NCBI GenBank assembly: GCA_026416585.1
Contig: JAOAEV010000008.1
Location: 1 to 64,000, forward strand
Reading direction: 5' to 3'
Origin: Chlorobiota bacterium
GTDB lineage: Bacteria > Bacteroidota > Ignavibacteria > Kapaibacteriales > NICIL-2
DNA length: 64,000 nucleotides
Shown: piece after piece, positions 10,439-20,009 of the stretch
Position numbering within the stretch: the stretch's first letter is position 1
Layout of the letters: every line of letters begins with the position of its first letter
The notes under the pieces: generated by a model
Told to the model about the DNA's origin: nothing
The model's database searches: none
The model's input: the letters and a program-made list of their open reading frames with translations, nothing else
Position numbers and translations under genes: made by a program

Positions 10439-11722
10439 CTAAAGCTGGCACTCCCACATCATCCCACGGTTGAAAGCAAACCGTGGTTTACCTATTAGCT
10501 GCCAACCTATAAAGGGTGTGTTTTTCGACTTGCTGTGGAAACGTTCTGGCTCGACTGTCCACTGTTCATCAATGGCAACAATACTCACCGTTGCCGGACT
10601 GCCAGCGGCCAAGTTTGGCTGTGGCAATCCGAGCACCCTTCGCGGACCTATACTCAAAAGTTCAACAACTCGGCTAAGAGAAAACCTGCGCTTATGATAC
10701 AGCTCAGTAAATGTCAGACCAACTGCTGTTTCCAGTCCAATGACACCATTGGGTGCATGCGAAAACAGTTGCTGTTTTTCTTCTCGTGTGTGTGGTGCGT
10801 GATCCGTCGCAATGGCATCTATCGTTCCGTCGGCAAGTGCTTCGATGATTACCTCAAGATCGGCGCGCGTGCGCAGGGGAGGATTCATTTTGGCATTTGT
10901 GTCGAATCCATCAGCAGCATCCTCGGTCAGCGTGAAATGATGCGGTGTTACTTCAGCACTTACTCGCAATCCCCAGGACTTCGCCAGCCGGACCAAACGA
11001 ACTGCACCGCGTGTACTCAGGTGTGAGACATGATACCGCCGATTACCACAGTATTCCGACAGCAGAATATCGCGGGCAACAATGATATCTTCGGCAACGC
11101 TTGGATAGCCACGCAAACCAAGTTTTGCAGCAATTGCGCCCTCGTTGATGTCGAATCCTTCAGTCATCGAATGCTCCTCACAATGCTGACTCAGCAAGGC
11201 ATCGAATGGTGCAACGTACTCGAATGCGCGACGCATCAGCTCAGCGCTGCGAACGCATGATCCATCGTCGGAAAACATCACTGCTCCAGACTCGACAAGC
11301 TGATGCATCGGCGACAGTAGCTCACCGCGACGGCCGAGGGTAATGGCAGCGCAGATATGTACAGCGACAAGCCCCGTTGCGCGGCGTTGCACGTATTCGA
11401 TAGCCATCGGCGAATCGAGCGGAGGCTCAGTATTTGGCATGCATACGATCTCGGTGAAACCACCGTTGGCTGCTGCTGCAGTCCCTGTTGCAATAGTTTC
11501 CTTATGTGTCTGGCCAGGCTCTCGCAAATGCACGTGCATATCAACGAATCCAGGGGCTGCTATCCACCCATCAGCTCGAACGCGACGCGTACGATCGGAA
11601 ATAGTCTGGGGTGGCTCAGGACTGCTGTGTGCGATATGACCATCGCGAATCCAAAGGTAACCAATTTCGTCGCGACTTTCGAGTGGGCTGATAAGTCGAA
11701 TACGCTCGAACAGAATGTCCAT
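10439..11722 (-). CDS. pyrC: Dihydroorotase
   Basis: This 427-residue class I dihydroorotase cyclises carbamoyl-aspartate to dihydroorotate in pyrimidine synthesis. The amidohydrolase zinc motif DMHVHLREPG (His63 and His65) and the C-terminal DAIATDHAPHT motif with its catalytic Asp near residue 306 are intact. It follows rnhB by 32 bases on the same strand and appears to be the last gene of the queD-folE-rnhB-pyrC unit. The length is normal for the family. Confidence 0.93.
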   Translation of the reverse strand: MDILFERIRLISPLESRDEIGYLWIRDGHIAHSSPEPPQTISDRTRRVRADGWIAAPGFVDMHVHLREPGQTHKETIATGTAAAANGGFTEIVCMPNTEPPLDSPMAIEYVQRRATGLVAVHICAAITLGRRGELLSPMHQLVESGAVMFSDDGSCVRSAELMRRAFEYVAPFDALLSQHCEEHSMTEGFDINEGAIAAKLGLRGYPSVAEDIIVARDILLSEYCGNRRYHVSHLSTRGAVRLVRLAKSWGLRVSAEVTPHHFTLTEDAADGFDTNAKMNPPLRTRADLEVIIEALADGTIDAIATDHAPHTREEKQQLFSHAPNGVIGLETAVGLTFTELYHKRRFSLSRVVELLSIGPRRVLGLPQPNLAAGSPATVSIVAIDEQWTVEPERFHSKSKNTPFIGWQLIGKPRFAFNRGMMWECQL

Positions 11723-11754
11723 AGAGGTCGGCTGGTCAGAGACAACGTTGCAAA

Positions 11755-12387
11755 TTACAGCAGCCGCTCACGACGAGCACTTCGCTCGCGCCATTTGCGG
11801 AGGAATACACGGCGATGGATCGCCGTTGGTCCCCATTTGTCAAGTGCATGAAAATGTTCTGCAGTCGGATAACCCTTGTGCCGTTGAAAACCATACTGTG
11901 GATAGACCGCTGCAAAGTCAAGCATGATGCGATCTCGCGTAACTTTTGCAATAATCGAGGCAGCACCGATTGACGCAGAACGACGGTCACCGCCAATGAC
12001 TGCCGATGCCATTCTTTGAAGCGCTGGTGGGACTTTAGGTCCATCCACAAGGACATGCACAACCGGACACCGAAGCGACTCGACTGCTTGCGCCATCGCC
12101 CACATTGTTGCCCCGAGAATGTTCCGCTCCTCAATAACTGCGACATCAGCAATCGAGACGCTCCATGCAAGAGCAGATTGGGTGATCGCACTATACAGCT
12201 GCTCCCGAATCGTTGGTGAAAGCTGCTTGGAATCTTCAATCGCTCTGCAGAGCTCATGGTGATTCGGATTCAACACAACAGCAGCTACGACAACAGGACC
12301 TGCTAAACACCCCCGCCCAGCTTCATCAACACCAGCGACAAGCTGCCCACATGACCAAAAAGGATGTTCCAGCTCTGTTGCAGCCAT
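11755..12387 (-). CDS. rnhB: Ribonuclease HII
   Basis: From the ATG at 12387 this is a 210-residue RNase HII, which removes RNA from RNA/DNA hybrids and misinserted ribonucleotides. The active-site motif AGVDEAGRG (Asp21, Glu22) is followed by the later acidic residue in HVLVDGPKVP. The frame extends 15 codons further upstream into folE, but 12387 lies one base past the folE stop and is the natural start. Confidence 0.93.
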   Translation of the reverse strand: MAATELEHPFWSCGQLVAGVDEAGRGCLAGPVVVAAVVLNPNHHELCRAIEDSKQLSPTIREQLYSAITQSALAWSVSIADVAVIEERNILGATMWAMAQAVESLRCPVVHVLVDGPKVPPALQRMASAVIGGDRRSASIGAASIIAKVTRDRIMLDFAAVYPQYGFQRHKGYPTAEHFHALDKWGPTAIHRRVFLRKWRERSARRERLL

Positions 12388-12388
12388 G

Positions 12389-13063
12389 TTATGGACTCGC
12401 CAATCGCAGGAACTCAGTGCGGAGGTTCGCATCGCTCTGCAACTGACCTCGCAGCACGGACGTAATCATATCACTCTGCTCGTGATCGGCCTCGACACCC
12501 CGCGCGATCATACAGTAATGTTTTGCTTGAATGATGACACCAAGTGCTCGCGGCTTAAGAAGCTGTTCGAGATAGTCGGCAATCTGTTCGCCCATTTCCT
12601 CCTGAATTTGCCCGCGGCGCGAAAACCATTCGACAATCCGTGTCAGTTTACTCAGCCCGATGATGTAATCGCCTGGCATGTATCCGATCGTGCACGTGCC
12701 GCTAATCGGCTGCCAATGGTGTGAGCACACAGACATGACTTTGATACCCGTGCTGACGATAAGTTCATTGACACGCTTACGATTGGGAAAGATTGTCACT
12801 GCTGGTGGTGGTGTATATCTCCCAATGAATAACTCTCGAACCCACATGCGCGCCAGTCGTCGCGGAGTTTCTCGACTGTTTGGATCGCCAGCACGGTCAA
12901 TACGGAGGATGTCCATTATTTCCCCAAATTTTGCCTGGAGTTTTGCGACCATCTCGTCAAGCTCATCATCATCGAGTGGCATGTTGCCATTGGCATCGAA
13001 TGCAAGGGGTCGCTTCTCCGTTACCATTATGCTACCGTTACCGTTTGTGTGTTCAGGCGTCAT
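12389..13063 (-). CDS. folE: GTP cyclohydrolase I
   Basis: This 224-residue type I GTP cyclohydrolase converts GTP to dihydroneopterin triphosphate for folate or, with QueD, for queuosine. The zinc ligands are visible as Cys-His in VCSHHW and Cys in HYCMIARG; the signatures GYMPGDYIIGLSKL and EVEADH-like GVEADHEQSD also fit. Its start overlaps the queD stop (TAATG), so the two are coupled. That pairing favours a queuosine role but does not exclude folate synthesis. Confidence 0.93.
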   Translation of the reverse strand: MTPEHTNGNGSIMVTEKRPLAFDANGNMPLDDDELDEMVAKLQAKFGEIMDILRIDRAGDPNSRETPRRLARMWVRELFIGRYTPPPAVTIFPNRKRVNELIVSTGIKVMSVCSHHWQPISGTCTIGYMPGDYIIGLSKLTRIVEWFSRRGQIQEEMGEQIADYLEQLLKPRALGVIIQAKHYCMIARGVEADHEQSDMITSVLRGQLQSDANLRTEFLRLASP

Positions 13064-13515
13064 TATACATCCTCGAATTGTTCGACATTGTAGCGTGGGA
13101 CTTCCATCAATTCACCGCGATATTCGACGAAGTTGTTTTCCGATTCGTACACCGCAACTGAATGCAACGTCCCTGACGGAATTTTCGTTTCCAGGATGCG
13201 CCAGAATGCCCATGCCAAATTTTCTGCTGTTGGGATAATACCGCGCAGAAAATCTACGTCTTCGTTCAGGTGTTTGTGATCGACCTTTGAGATAATGTGC
13301 TCTTCGATAATGTCACGCAGACGCTTGAGATCAATGACATACCCCGTCATCGGATCGGGCACACCTCGCACCGTAACTTCGAGTACGTAATTATGCCCAT
13401 GCCCACGCGGGTTATTGCATTTGTCAAAGATGCGCTCGTTTTCCTCATCGCTGAGCAGTGGATTGTACAATCGGTGTGATGCCGAGAACGTCGCTCGGCG
13501 CGTTACGTACACCAT
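13063..13515 (-). CDS. queD: 6-carboxytetrahydropterin synthase
   Basis: From the ATG at 13515 the protein has 150 residues and belongs to the QueD/6-pyruvoyl-tetrahydropterin synthase family. Zinc-binding histidines are His14 in SASHR and His39/His41 in RGHGHNY; Cys33 in CNNPRGHGH is the catalytic cysteine position of QueD. It makes 6-carboxytetrahydropterin from dihydroneopterin triphosphate, the step between FolE and QueE (QueE is encoded at 44453-45169). The open frame extends 60 codons upstream but overlaps the divergent lipoprotein gene. Confidence 0.88.
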   Translation of the reverse strand: MVYVTRRATFSASHRLYNPLLSDEENERIFDKCNNPRGHGHNYVLEVTVRGVPDPMTGYVIDLKRLRDIIEEHIISKVDHKHLNEDVDFLRGIIPTAENLAWAFWRILETKIPSGTLHSVAVYESENNFVEYRGELMEVPRYNVEQFEDV

Positions 13516-13566
13516 AATACTCCGAACATTGTTTGGAATAGCTGAATGCAAACTACGCAGCAAAAC

Positions 13567-14337
13567 ATGATACAGCGAGTGGTAGTTCCTTTTCTTCTTG
13601 TTGCTATGTTCGGGGGATGCCGCACTGTCATCCCACCGCAGCGAACCGAGACCACACCATCTGACACTGTTGCTGTTCGGATGCCACCTGTCCATCGGCC
13701 AGCACGCACGGCATTTTGTCCGTACTGCATGCTCAGCGGAACAGTCGAGGTAAAGTCACCCCAACTGAGTGCAGATGGCACATTCAAACTACTGCTTTCC
13801 GGTCGTGATTCTTTGCAAGCAACGTTGTACGGGCCACTCGGCATCGTTGCAGCACGGACCTACTGCACTCGCAACGAAATGATCGTTTTCGATGCTCTTG
13901 CGATGGAAGCATATCAGGTGCAGATCCCGTTTCGCTCTCTGCTTGCTCTACCGATTCAGCGGGAAGACCTCTTTGCTGTGCTGCGTTGCGAGTTGCCATA
14001 TCCCGATTCGACCTACCTGGCAATGGAGCGGCGCCCCGATGGCACAACAATACTGTTACGGCGCGATTCAACATTTGCCGATGTAGCAGTCGTTGATTCC
14101 GAGGGTCAGTTGCGCGCGTACCAACGCAAATCCCTCGATAATCGTTTGCTCCTTGCTGTCGAGTATAGCACATATCGAACGTGGAATGTGATTCGCTATC
14201 CGGAACGCATTCGTGTTACAGCACCATTACAAAATGTAGAAGTGGTCATTGCCCCCGATACAATTGCTGATGAGCCAATCCGTGTACCGTTCCGCTTTCG
14301 ATTGCCTTCGAATGTGCGACCGAAGACCATCGAGTAA
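13567..14337 (+). CDS. DUF4292-like outer-membrane lipoprotein
   Basis: From the ATG at 13567 this is a 256-residue predicted lipoprotein with lipobox FGGC. The rest looks like a LolA/DUF4292-type beta fold: a segment beginning LSGTVEVKSPQLSADGTFK and a repeated pattern of short beta strands. Such proteins are common in Bacteroidota but have no assigned function. It starts 51 bases from the divergent queD and is followed seven bases later by the LptD-like gene. This suggests a shared role in outer-membrane biogenesis. An ATG seven codons earlier is possible. Confidence 0.7.
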   Translation: MIQRVVVPFLLVAMFGGCRTVIPPQRTETTPSDTVAVRMPPVHRPARTAFCPYCMLSGTVEVKSPQLSADGTFKLLLSGRDSLQATLYGPLGIVAARTYCTRNEMIVFDALAMEAYQVQIPFRSLLALPIQREDLFAVLRCELPYPDSTYLAMERRPDGTTILLRRDSTFADVAVVDSEGQLRAYQRKSLDNRLLLAVEYSTYRTWNVIRYPERIRVTAPLQNVEVVIAPDTIADEPIRVPFRFRLPSNVRPKTIE

Positions 14338-14343
14338 GTCTCC

Positions 14344-16887
14344 GTGCGTATCCTGGCAGTAATCGTCGTTGCAATCGCATTCGCCTGTGCGCAGCAATCC
14401 GACACGCTTCGGATCGCTGCCGATACGCTTGCCCGTCGGTCGGCAACCGATAGTATTGTCGTGGCAACAGCACGCGATTCTGCCGTCTTCGATCCAACAG
14501 CACGCAGATTGCACCTCTACGGCAATGCTCATATCCATCACAAGCAGCAATCTCTCGACGCCGCAGCAATCGAGTTGGACTTTATCTCAAAGTCACTTCG
14601 AGCATCGTGGATGCTTGACTCACTCGGCAAACGGCGTGGCTATCCGATATTGACCGACGGCGATAAACGCTATGCTGGCGAGCACATGACGTACAATTTC
14701 TCCAGCGGTACTGGTACCGTCATACTCGGAGAGACCACTATCGAAAGCGGCTACTACTTTGGCTCGGCAATCCACAAGGCTGACAGTACAACACTCTACG
14801 TTGCCGACGGTTGCTATACGACATGCGACGCTCCTCACCCCCACTTCTACTTCCGATCGCCCCGCATGAAAGTGTTGCCCGGCGATCGCGTGTTTTTGCA
14901 AGACATCGAAGTTATTGTCGAGGACATACCGGTTTTCTACCTTCCCCTTGGTATGGTTTTTCCCAATCGCGGTGGACGTCAATCAGGGTTCTTGACACCA
15001 CAGCCGGCATTTTCTGCACAACGCGGTGTCATGCTCTCTAACCTTGGTTACTACTGGGCAGCAAGCGACTACATCGGGCTTCTGGTCGCGGGGACCTACT
15101 TTTCCAAAGGCGGATATGAACTCAATGCAACGATGGATTATGCACTTCGGTACACATTCACCGGGCAAGCTGCTATATCGCTGGCAAACGTCCGACTCAG
15201 CCCACTGGAACCTTACTCACGACAATACCGGATTCGGCTCAACCACCAGCACACAATGTCACCGGTAACAACGTTTGCAGCTAATCTCGATTTTCTCTCA
15301 CAAGGGTATATCGCAAATACCCAGTTTGCTCTCAATCAACGCATCTTAGGAAACGTTACTTCGAGTGCGGGCATCTCTCACACCTTCGAAAGTGGCATTG
15401 GTGTATCACTTAACTATCTGCGCAATCAAAGCATCACGACTGGTTCCAATGATAATCGCACAACACTATCGCTAACAGTACCATCACTGATGCCACTTCG
15501 AACGGTTCTGCCGACGTCGAATTGGCTTTCGACATTGACTGTGAGCTATTCAGCAAATGCGACTGCGACCATCGCACGCGATATCAGTACTGCACCAACG
15601 CCCTACGATTCGACACGATGGATTGGGATCGTTCAACATGCGCCGAGCATCACGATTAACCCGCGATTAGGATATTTCGCGATCACTCCCTCGCTGTCGC
15701 TGCGGTTCAACACCTACCCACGACGCATCGTCCGAACGTGGAGCAATGCCATCGGTCGCCCGATTGATCACATCGAGTACGGCGTGTTCAACGAGTACGC
15801 AGTGAGCACTGCGATTTCGGCACGAACCACACTCTATGGAACGCCTCTGTTTTTGACAAAAAACTTCGCCGTGCGCCATACAATCGTGCCCAATGTATCG
15901 CTACGCTTCACACCTGATCTGAGCGCGCCAAAGTATGGCTTCTATGCTTGGTACACGATACCTGCTGACTCACTCCGTCCCGAGCAGCGTGTGCAGTACT
16001 CGCGTTTTGCGCTCGATGGTGGCGGCATCGCTTCACGTGGGCGTGCTCTGGCTCTCGACTACGCATTCGACAATGCCTTTGATGGGAAACTTTTCGGCGA
16101 TACTACATCTCGTAAAATCGAGCTATTTCGCTTTTCAGTCAGTGGTTCGTACAACTTTGTTGCCGATTCGTTTCGTCTCAGCGATCAAAACTGGACGTTT
16201 CGCTTCCCTACCATTGCAAACCTGGCCTTGTCATCGTCAATGCGTACAACACTCTATGACGAAGAGCCAACCTATGATAACACCGGTCGCATCATCGGCT
16301 ATCGGCAAGTTTCCCGTTTCCGTGCAGAGCGATTAGGTATCACTAGTGCAGTGCGAATCACCTCTTTTTCCCTGAATTTTTCTACCTCATTCGATCAGAG
16401 CGGTATTTTACCAACAACCACTACTCATCAGCCAACTCAACCTGCTCCTGATACCACTGCCGAACAGCTTGGGGAGCGCTTCCGAGCACGACGCGACAGC
16501 GACGAAACACCTGCCGATATCTGGGGACAACATTCACCGGGATGGACACCACCTCGACTTCCGTGGAGCGTCACACTCAATGCCTCATATTTCTACTCTC
16601 GTCCATTTGAGGCAATGCCGGCAACGGAACAGTTCAACATGTCAGCCTCGATGAATCTGCAACTGACGCGAACCTGGAATGCTTCAGGTGGATTTGCCTA
16701 CGATATTCTGAGCGGAGCACTCAGCGGTATCAACATCCGCATCACCAAACAACTCCACTGCTGGGCACTGAGTTTTGTGTGGTATCCTGTCGGTATCAAC
16801 AGTGGTTTTTACTTAGTCCTCAATCCGATTGCGAGCGTTCTGCGCGACCTCCGAATCGAAAAAAGGAGCACCCCGGTCTTTCAGTGA
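14344..16887 (+). CDS. LptD/OstA-like outer-membrane LPS assembly protein
   Basis: This 847-residue protein begins with GTG and a short signal peptide. Residues about 40-130 form an OstA-like jelly roll (RRLHLYGNAHIHHKQQ). After that comes DGCYTTCDAPHPHFYF and the motif VFYLPLGMVFPNRGGR, typical of Bacteroidota LptD. The last 600 residues are amphipathic beta strands fitting an outer-membrane barrel. LptD inserts lipopolysaccharide into the outer leaflet. It is seven bases after the lipoprotein gene, on the same strand. Confidence 0.8.
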   Translation: MRILAVIVVAIAFACAQQSDTLRIAADTLARRSATDSIVVATARDSAVFDPTARRLHLYGNAHIHHKQQSLDAAAIELDFISKSLRASWMLDSLGKRRGYPILTDGDKRYAGEHMTYNFSSGTGTVILGETTIESGYYFGSAIHKADSTTLYVADGCYTTCDAPHPHFYFRSPRMKVLPGDRVFLQDIEVIVEDIPVFYLPLGMVFPNRGGRQSGFLTPQPAFSAQRGVMLSNLGYYWAASDYIGLLVAGTYFSKGGYELNATMDYALRYTFTGQAAISLANVRLSPLEPYSRQYRIRLNHQHTMSPVTTFAANLDFLSQGYIANTQFALNQRILGNVTSSAGISHTFESGIGVSLNYLRNQSITTGSNDNRTTLSLTVPSLMPLRTVLPTSNWLSTLTVSYSANATATIARDISTAPTPYDSTRWIGIVQHAPSITINPRLGYFAITPSLSLRFNTYPRRIVRTWSNAIGRPIDHIEYGVFNEYAVSTAISARTTLYGTPLFLTKNFAVRHTIVPNVSLRFTPDLSAPKYGFYAWYTIPADSLRPEQRVQYSRFALDGGGIASRGRALALDYAFDNAFDGKLFGDTTSRKIELFRFSVSGSYNFVADSFRLSDQNWTFRFPTIANLALSSSMRTTLYDEEPTYDNTGRIIGYRQVSRFRAERLGITSAVRITSFSLNFSTSFDQSGILPTTTTHQPTQPAPDTTAEQLGERFRARRDSDETPADIWGQHSPGWTPPRLPWSVTLNASYFYSRPFEAMPATEQFNMSASMNLQLTRTWNASGGFAYDILSGALSGINIRITKQLHCWALSFVWYPVGINSGFYLVLNPIASVLRDLRIEKRSTPVFQ

Positions 16888-16915
16888 ACAGCAATAAGCG
16901 CCGACTGCCAATCCC

Positions 16916-16923
16916 TAATTTTG
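16916..16923 (+). promoter_or_regulatory. Candidate promoter -7 element for glmS
   Basis: TAATTTTG matches TAnnTTTG exactly. It lies 27 bases before the glmS ATG, in the 63-base gap after the LptD-like gene. No clear -33 TTG is seen at the expected distance. Confidence 0.4.
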
Positions 16924-16950
16924 AAACATATTATTGAGCGTAGTTGTCGC

Positions 16951-18783
16951 ATGTGTGGCATTGTCGGTTACATCGGGCACCGGGAAGCGCTTCCGATCGT
17001 GCTCGAAGGATTGCGCAACTTGGAATATCGCGGGTATGATTCCGCAGGTATTGCTATTTGCGATGGAGCACGTATTCGGATTCGGAAGCGCGCCGGGAAA
17101 GTCGCGCAGTTGGCTGCCGACATCGAAGGCGAGGAATTTCCGGGTACCCTGGGTATTGGTCATACACGATGGGCGACACACGGCGAACCAACCGATATCA
17201 ATGCACATCCGCACACCGACGCCAGCGGACGCATCGTACTGATCCACAACGGTATCATCGAGAATTATGCCGTTCTCAAAACTCGGTTGGAACGCAAAGG
17301 GTACTCGTTTCGCTCGGAAACAGACACCGAAGTCCTCGCAGTATTCATCGGAATGCTCTACGAGCGGCTCGGCGATTTCGAACTTGCCGTTCGTACAGCG
17401 TTACAGGAAGTGGAGGGTACCTTTGGTTTAGCGATCCTTTCCAAGGATGACCCGGACTGCTTGATTGCTGCACGGCGCGGTTCCCCAATCGTTCTCGGCA
17501 TCGGCGACAGCGAATACATTGTTGCTTCCGATGCCTCCGCAATTGTAGCTCATACACGACGGGTGGTATATCTGCGCGATGATGAGCTGGCTATTCTTCG
17601 CCGGGATGGTTATGTGACAAAGACAATCGGCGACGAATTCATCGCACCCGAAATTCACGAGCTCGATTTTGAACTAGAGCAAATCCAGCGTGGAAATTTT
17701 CCACACTTCATGCTCAAGGAAATTTTCGAGCAGCCGGTTACGTTTCGAGATTCAATCCGCGGTCGACTCCTTGTCGAGCAAGGAAACGCAAAGCTGGGTG
17801 GGTTAACTACAGTTGCCGACAAACTCCGTGTGGCCCGACGAATCATCCTTACTGGTTGCGGTACCTCGTGGCATTCTGCACTGGTCGGTGAGTACGTCAT
17901 CGAGCAACTTGCACGGATCCCGGTCGAAGTTGAATACGCCTCGGAACTACGCTACCGTAATCCTGTGATTTACCCCGACGACATCGTTATTGGTATTTCG
18001 CAGTCAGGAGAAACAATAGACACCCTTGCAGCACTCCGCGAAGCCAGACTCAAGGGTGCAACGATTCTCGGGATCGTCAATGTGGTCGGCTCGACAATCG
18101 CTCGAGAGACTGATGCGGGAGTGTACCTGCACGCCGGGCCCGAAATTGGCGTTGCTTCGACGAAAGCGTTCACATCACAGCTTGCCGTCTTGGCACTACT
18201 CGGACTCTATCTGGGGCGACAACGAGACCTCTCGGCATCCGAGGGACAGCACCTGGCAAAAGAGCTGAACACAATACCTGAGCATATCACAACAATACTC
18301 GACAGCGCACCTACAATCGAGTACATCGCGCACCAGTACGCACATTGTACCAATGCGCTCTACTTAGGGCGTGGTGTTAACTATCCAGTCGCGCTTGAGG
18401 GTGCACTTAAGTTGAAAGAAATCTCCTACGTCCATGCTGAAGGGTATCCCGCCGCGGAAATGAAACACGGTCCGATTGCGCTCATTGACGAAAACATGCC
18501 TGTTGTCTTTATCGCCACGTGCGACGACATCTACGACAAAGTTATTTCGAATATCCAAGAAGTCCGAGCCCGGCGTGGACGCATTATTGCGATCGCAACT
18601 GAAGGTGATCAACGTGTCGCGGAACTTGCCGACCATGTCATTTTCGTGCCACCGACGCACTCATTACTAACGCCAATTCTAACAACTATTCCGCTACAGC
18701 TTTTGGCGTATTACATCGCTGTAGCGCGCGGGTGCGATGTGGACAAGCCACGAAACCTGGCAAAATCTGTCACCGTTGAGTAG
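16951..18783 (+). CDS. glmS: Glutamine--fructose-6-phosphate aminotransferase
   Basis: The ATG at 16951 gives a 610-residue protein whose second residue is the catalytic cysteine (MCGIVGYIG). This decides the start, because the frame runs ten codons further upstream. The N-terminal class II glutamine amidotransferase domain (to about 240) includes GHTRWATHGEP. Two SIS sugar-isomerase domains follow, with SQSGETIDT and the C-terminal KSVTVE. It makes glucosamine-6-phosphate for peptidoglycan and LPS. The transporter gene follows after five bases. Confidence 0.96.
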   Translation: MCGIVGYIGHREALPIVLEGLRNLEYRGYDSAGIAICDGARIRIRKRAGKVAQLAADIEGEEFPGTLGIGHTRWATHGEPTDINAHPHTDASGRIVLIHNGIIENYAVLKTRLERKGYSFRSETDTEVLAVFIGMLYERLGDFELAVRTALQEVEGTFGLAILSKDDPDCLIAARRGSPIVLGIGDSEYIVASDASAIVAHTRRVVYLRDDELAILRRDGYVTKTIGDEFIAPEIHELDFELEQIQRGNFPHFMLKEIFEQPVTFRDSIRGRLLVEQGNAKLGGLTTVADKLRVARRIILTGCGTSWHSALVGEYVIEQLARIPVEVEYASELRYRNPVIYPDDIVIGISQSGETIDTLAALREARLKGATILGIVNVVGSTIARETDAGVYLHAGPEIGVASTKAFTSQLAVLALLGLYLGRQRDLSASEGQHLAKELNTIPEHITTILDSAPTIEYIAHQYAHCTNALYLGRGVNYPVALEGALKLKEISYVHAEGYPAAEMKHGPIALIDENMPVVFIATCDDIYDKVISNIQEVRARRGRIIAIATEGDQRVAELADHVIFVPPTHSLLTPILTTIPLQLLAYYIAVARGCDVDKPRNLAKSVTVE

Positions 18784-18788
18784 CACCA

Positions 18789-20009
18789 ATGCACTGGGAA
18801 TCGCTCGGTGGCATTGCTCTCTGCATCTTGTTAGCCCGACTCCTTGCTCAACGCGGCAGCCGTTTCCCGTGGCGTGTGGTCGCATGGGGTCTTGGCTTGC
18901 AGCTTGTGCTTGGTCTGTGGTTGCTGAAAAGCCCGTGGGGAATTGCGATGTTCCAGCAAGTTAGCCAAGTAGTCACTGGTTTCTTGGGATTTGCCAATCG
19001 TGGTGCTGAATTTCTCTTTGGCAACCTTGTCAAAGCAGAGTACCGCAGCACTTTCGGCATGCAGGTTGCACTCATCATTGCACCGACGATCATCTTTTTT
19101 TCGTCAGTCATCGGAATTCTCTACCATCTGGGAATCATTCAGCGCGTGGTGTATGCTGTTGCATGGGTAATGTCTCGCACAATGGGAACATCGGGACCGG
19201 AATCACTATCGGCAGCAGCAAATATTTTTCTTGGGCAGACTGAAGCACCAATTCTGGTACGGCATTACTTAAGTTCAGCGACAGTGTCATAAATTCACGC
19301 AATCATGGTCGGCGGTTTTGCAACGATTGCAGGCTCGGTGCTCGGAGCATATGTCCAGCTTGGCATATCAGCCCAAGCGCTGATTACAGCCTCGCTCCTA
19401 TCGGCACCGGGCGGATTGATGCTAGCCAAAATCGCTCTGCCCGCAACTGGTGGCGAACACTCAATTGAATCCTATCACAGCATTCGCACGACATCTTCAC
19501 TTTTGGACGCAGCAACCAGTGGGGCACGGGATGGGCTATCGCTTGCGCTCAACGTCATTGCAATGCTACTGGCATTCATCGCACTGATGGCGATGCTCGA
19601 TGCGGCATTTGCATGGCTCCACTCTTGGATACCATGGATGCCAGCATCACTGCGCCAACTATTGGGATGGTTGTTTTTGCCGCTGGCATACCTACTTGGT
19701 GTTTCGAGTAGCGATGCAGCGAGTGTTGCACAACTTCTCGGTACAAAAATTATTGCTAACGAGTTTGTGGCATACACCGATTTATCCGAGATGATTCGGC
19801 TGCAGACGATCTCGCCACACGGTGCGATGATTGCGACCTATGCGTTGTGTGGCTTTGCAAACATTAGCTCGATTGCGATTCAAATCGGTGGAATCGGCTC
19901 ACTTGTACCGGAGCGACGCAGCGAGATCGTTCAGCTTGGCTGGCGTGCAATGGCGGTCGGTGCGTTGACCAATATGCTGAATGCCTCTATTGCCTCGCTA
20001 CTGAGTTAG
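18789..20009 (+). pseudogene. NupC-family concentrative nucleoside transporter interrupted by an in-frame stop
   Basis: Two open frames, 18789-19292 (167 codons) and 19305-20009 (234 codons), lie in the same reading frame and together give a full-length NupC/CNT transporter of about 406 positions. They are separated by a single TAA at 19290-19292. The text reads through as ...NIFLGQTEAPILVRHYL, then SSATVS-stop-IHAIMVGGFATIAGSVLGAY. Both halves are highly conserved, and the stop falls where family members usually carry Glu, consistent with GAA to TAA. It could be a recent nonsense mutation or a sequencing error. The original function would be nucleoside uptake. The end overlaps the convergent gene at 20006 by four bases. 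Confidence 0.85.

Noticed and set aside
18789-20009. Programmed readthrough or alternative genetic code for the TAA in the transporter
   Set aside because: No other gene in the window shows an internal TAA, and TAA is used as a normal terminator; a point mutation or read error is simpler.
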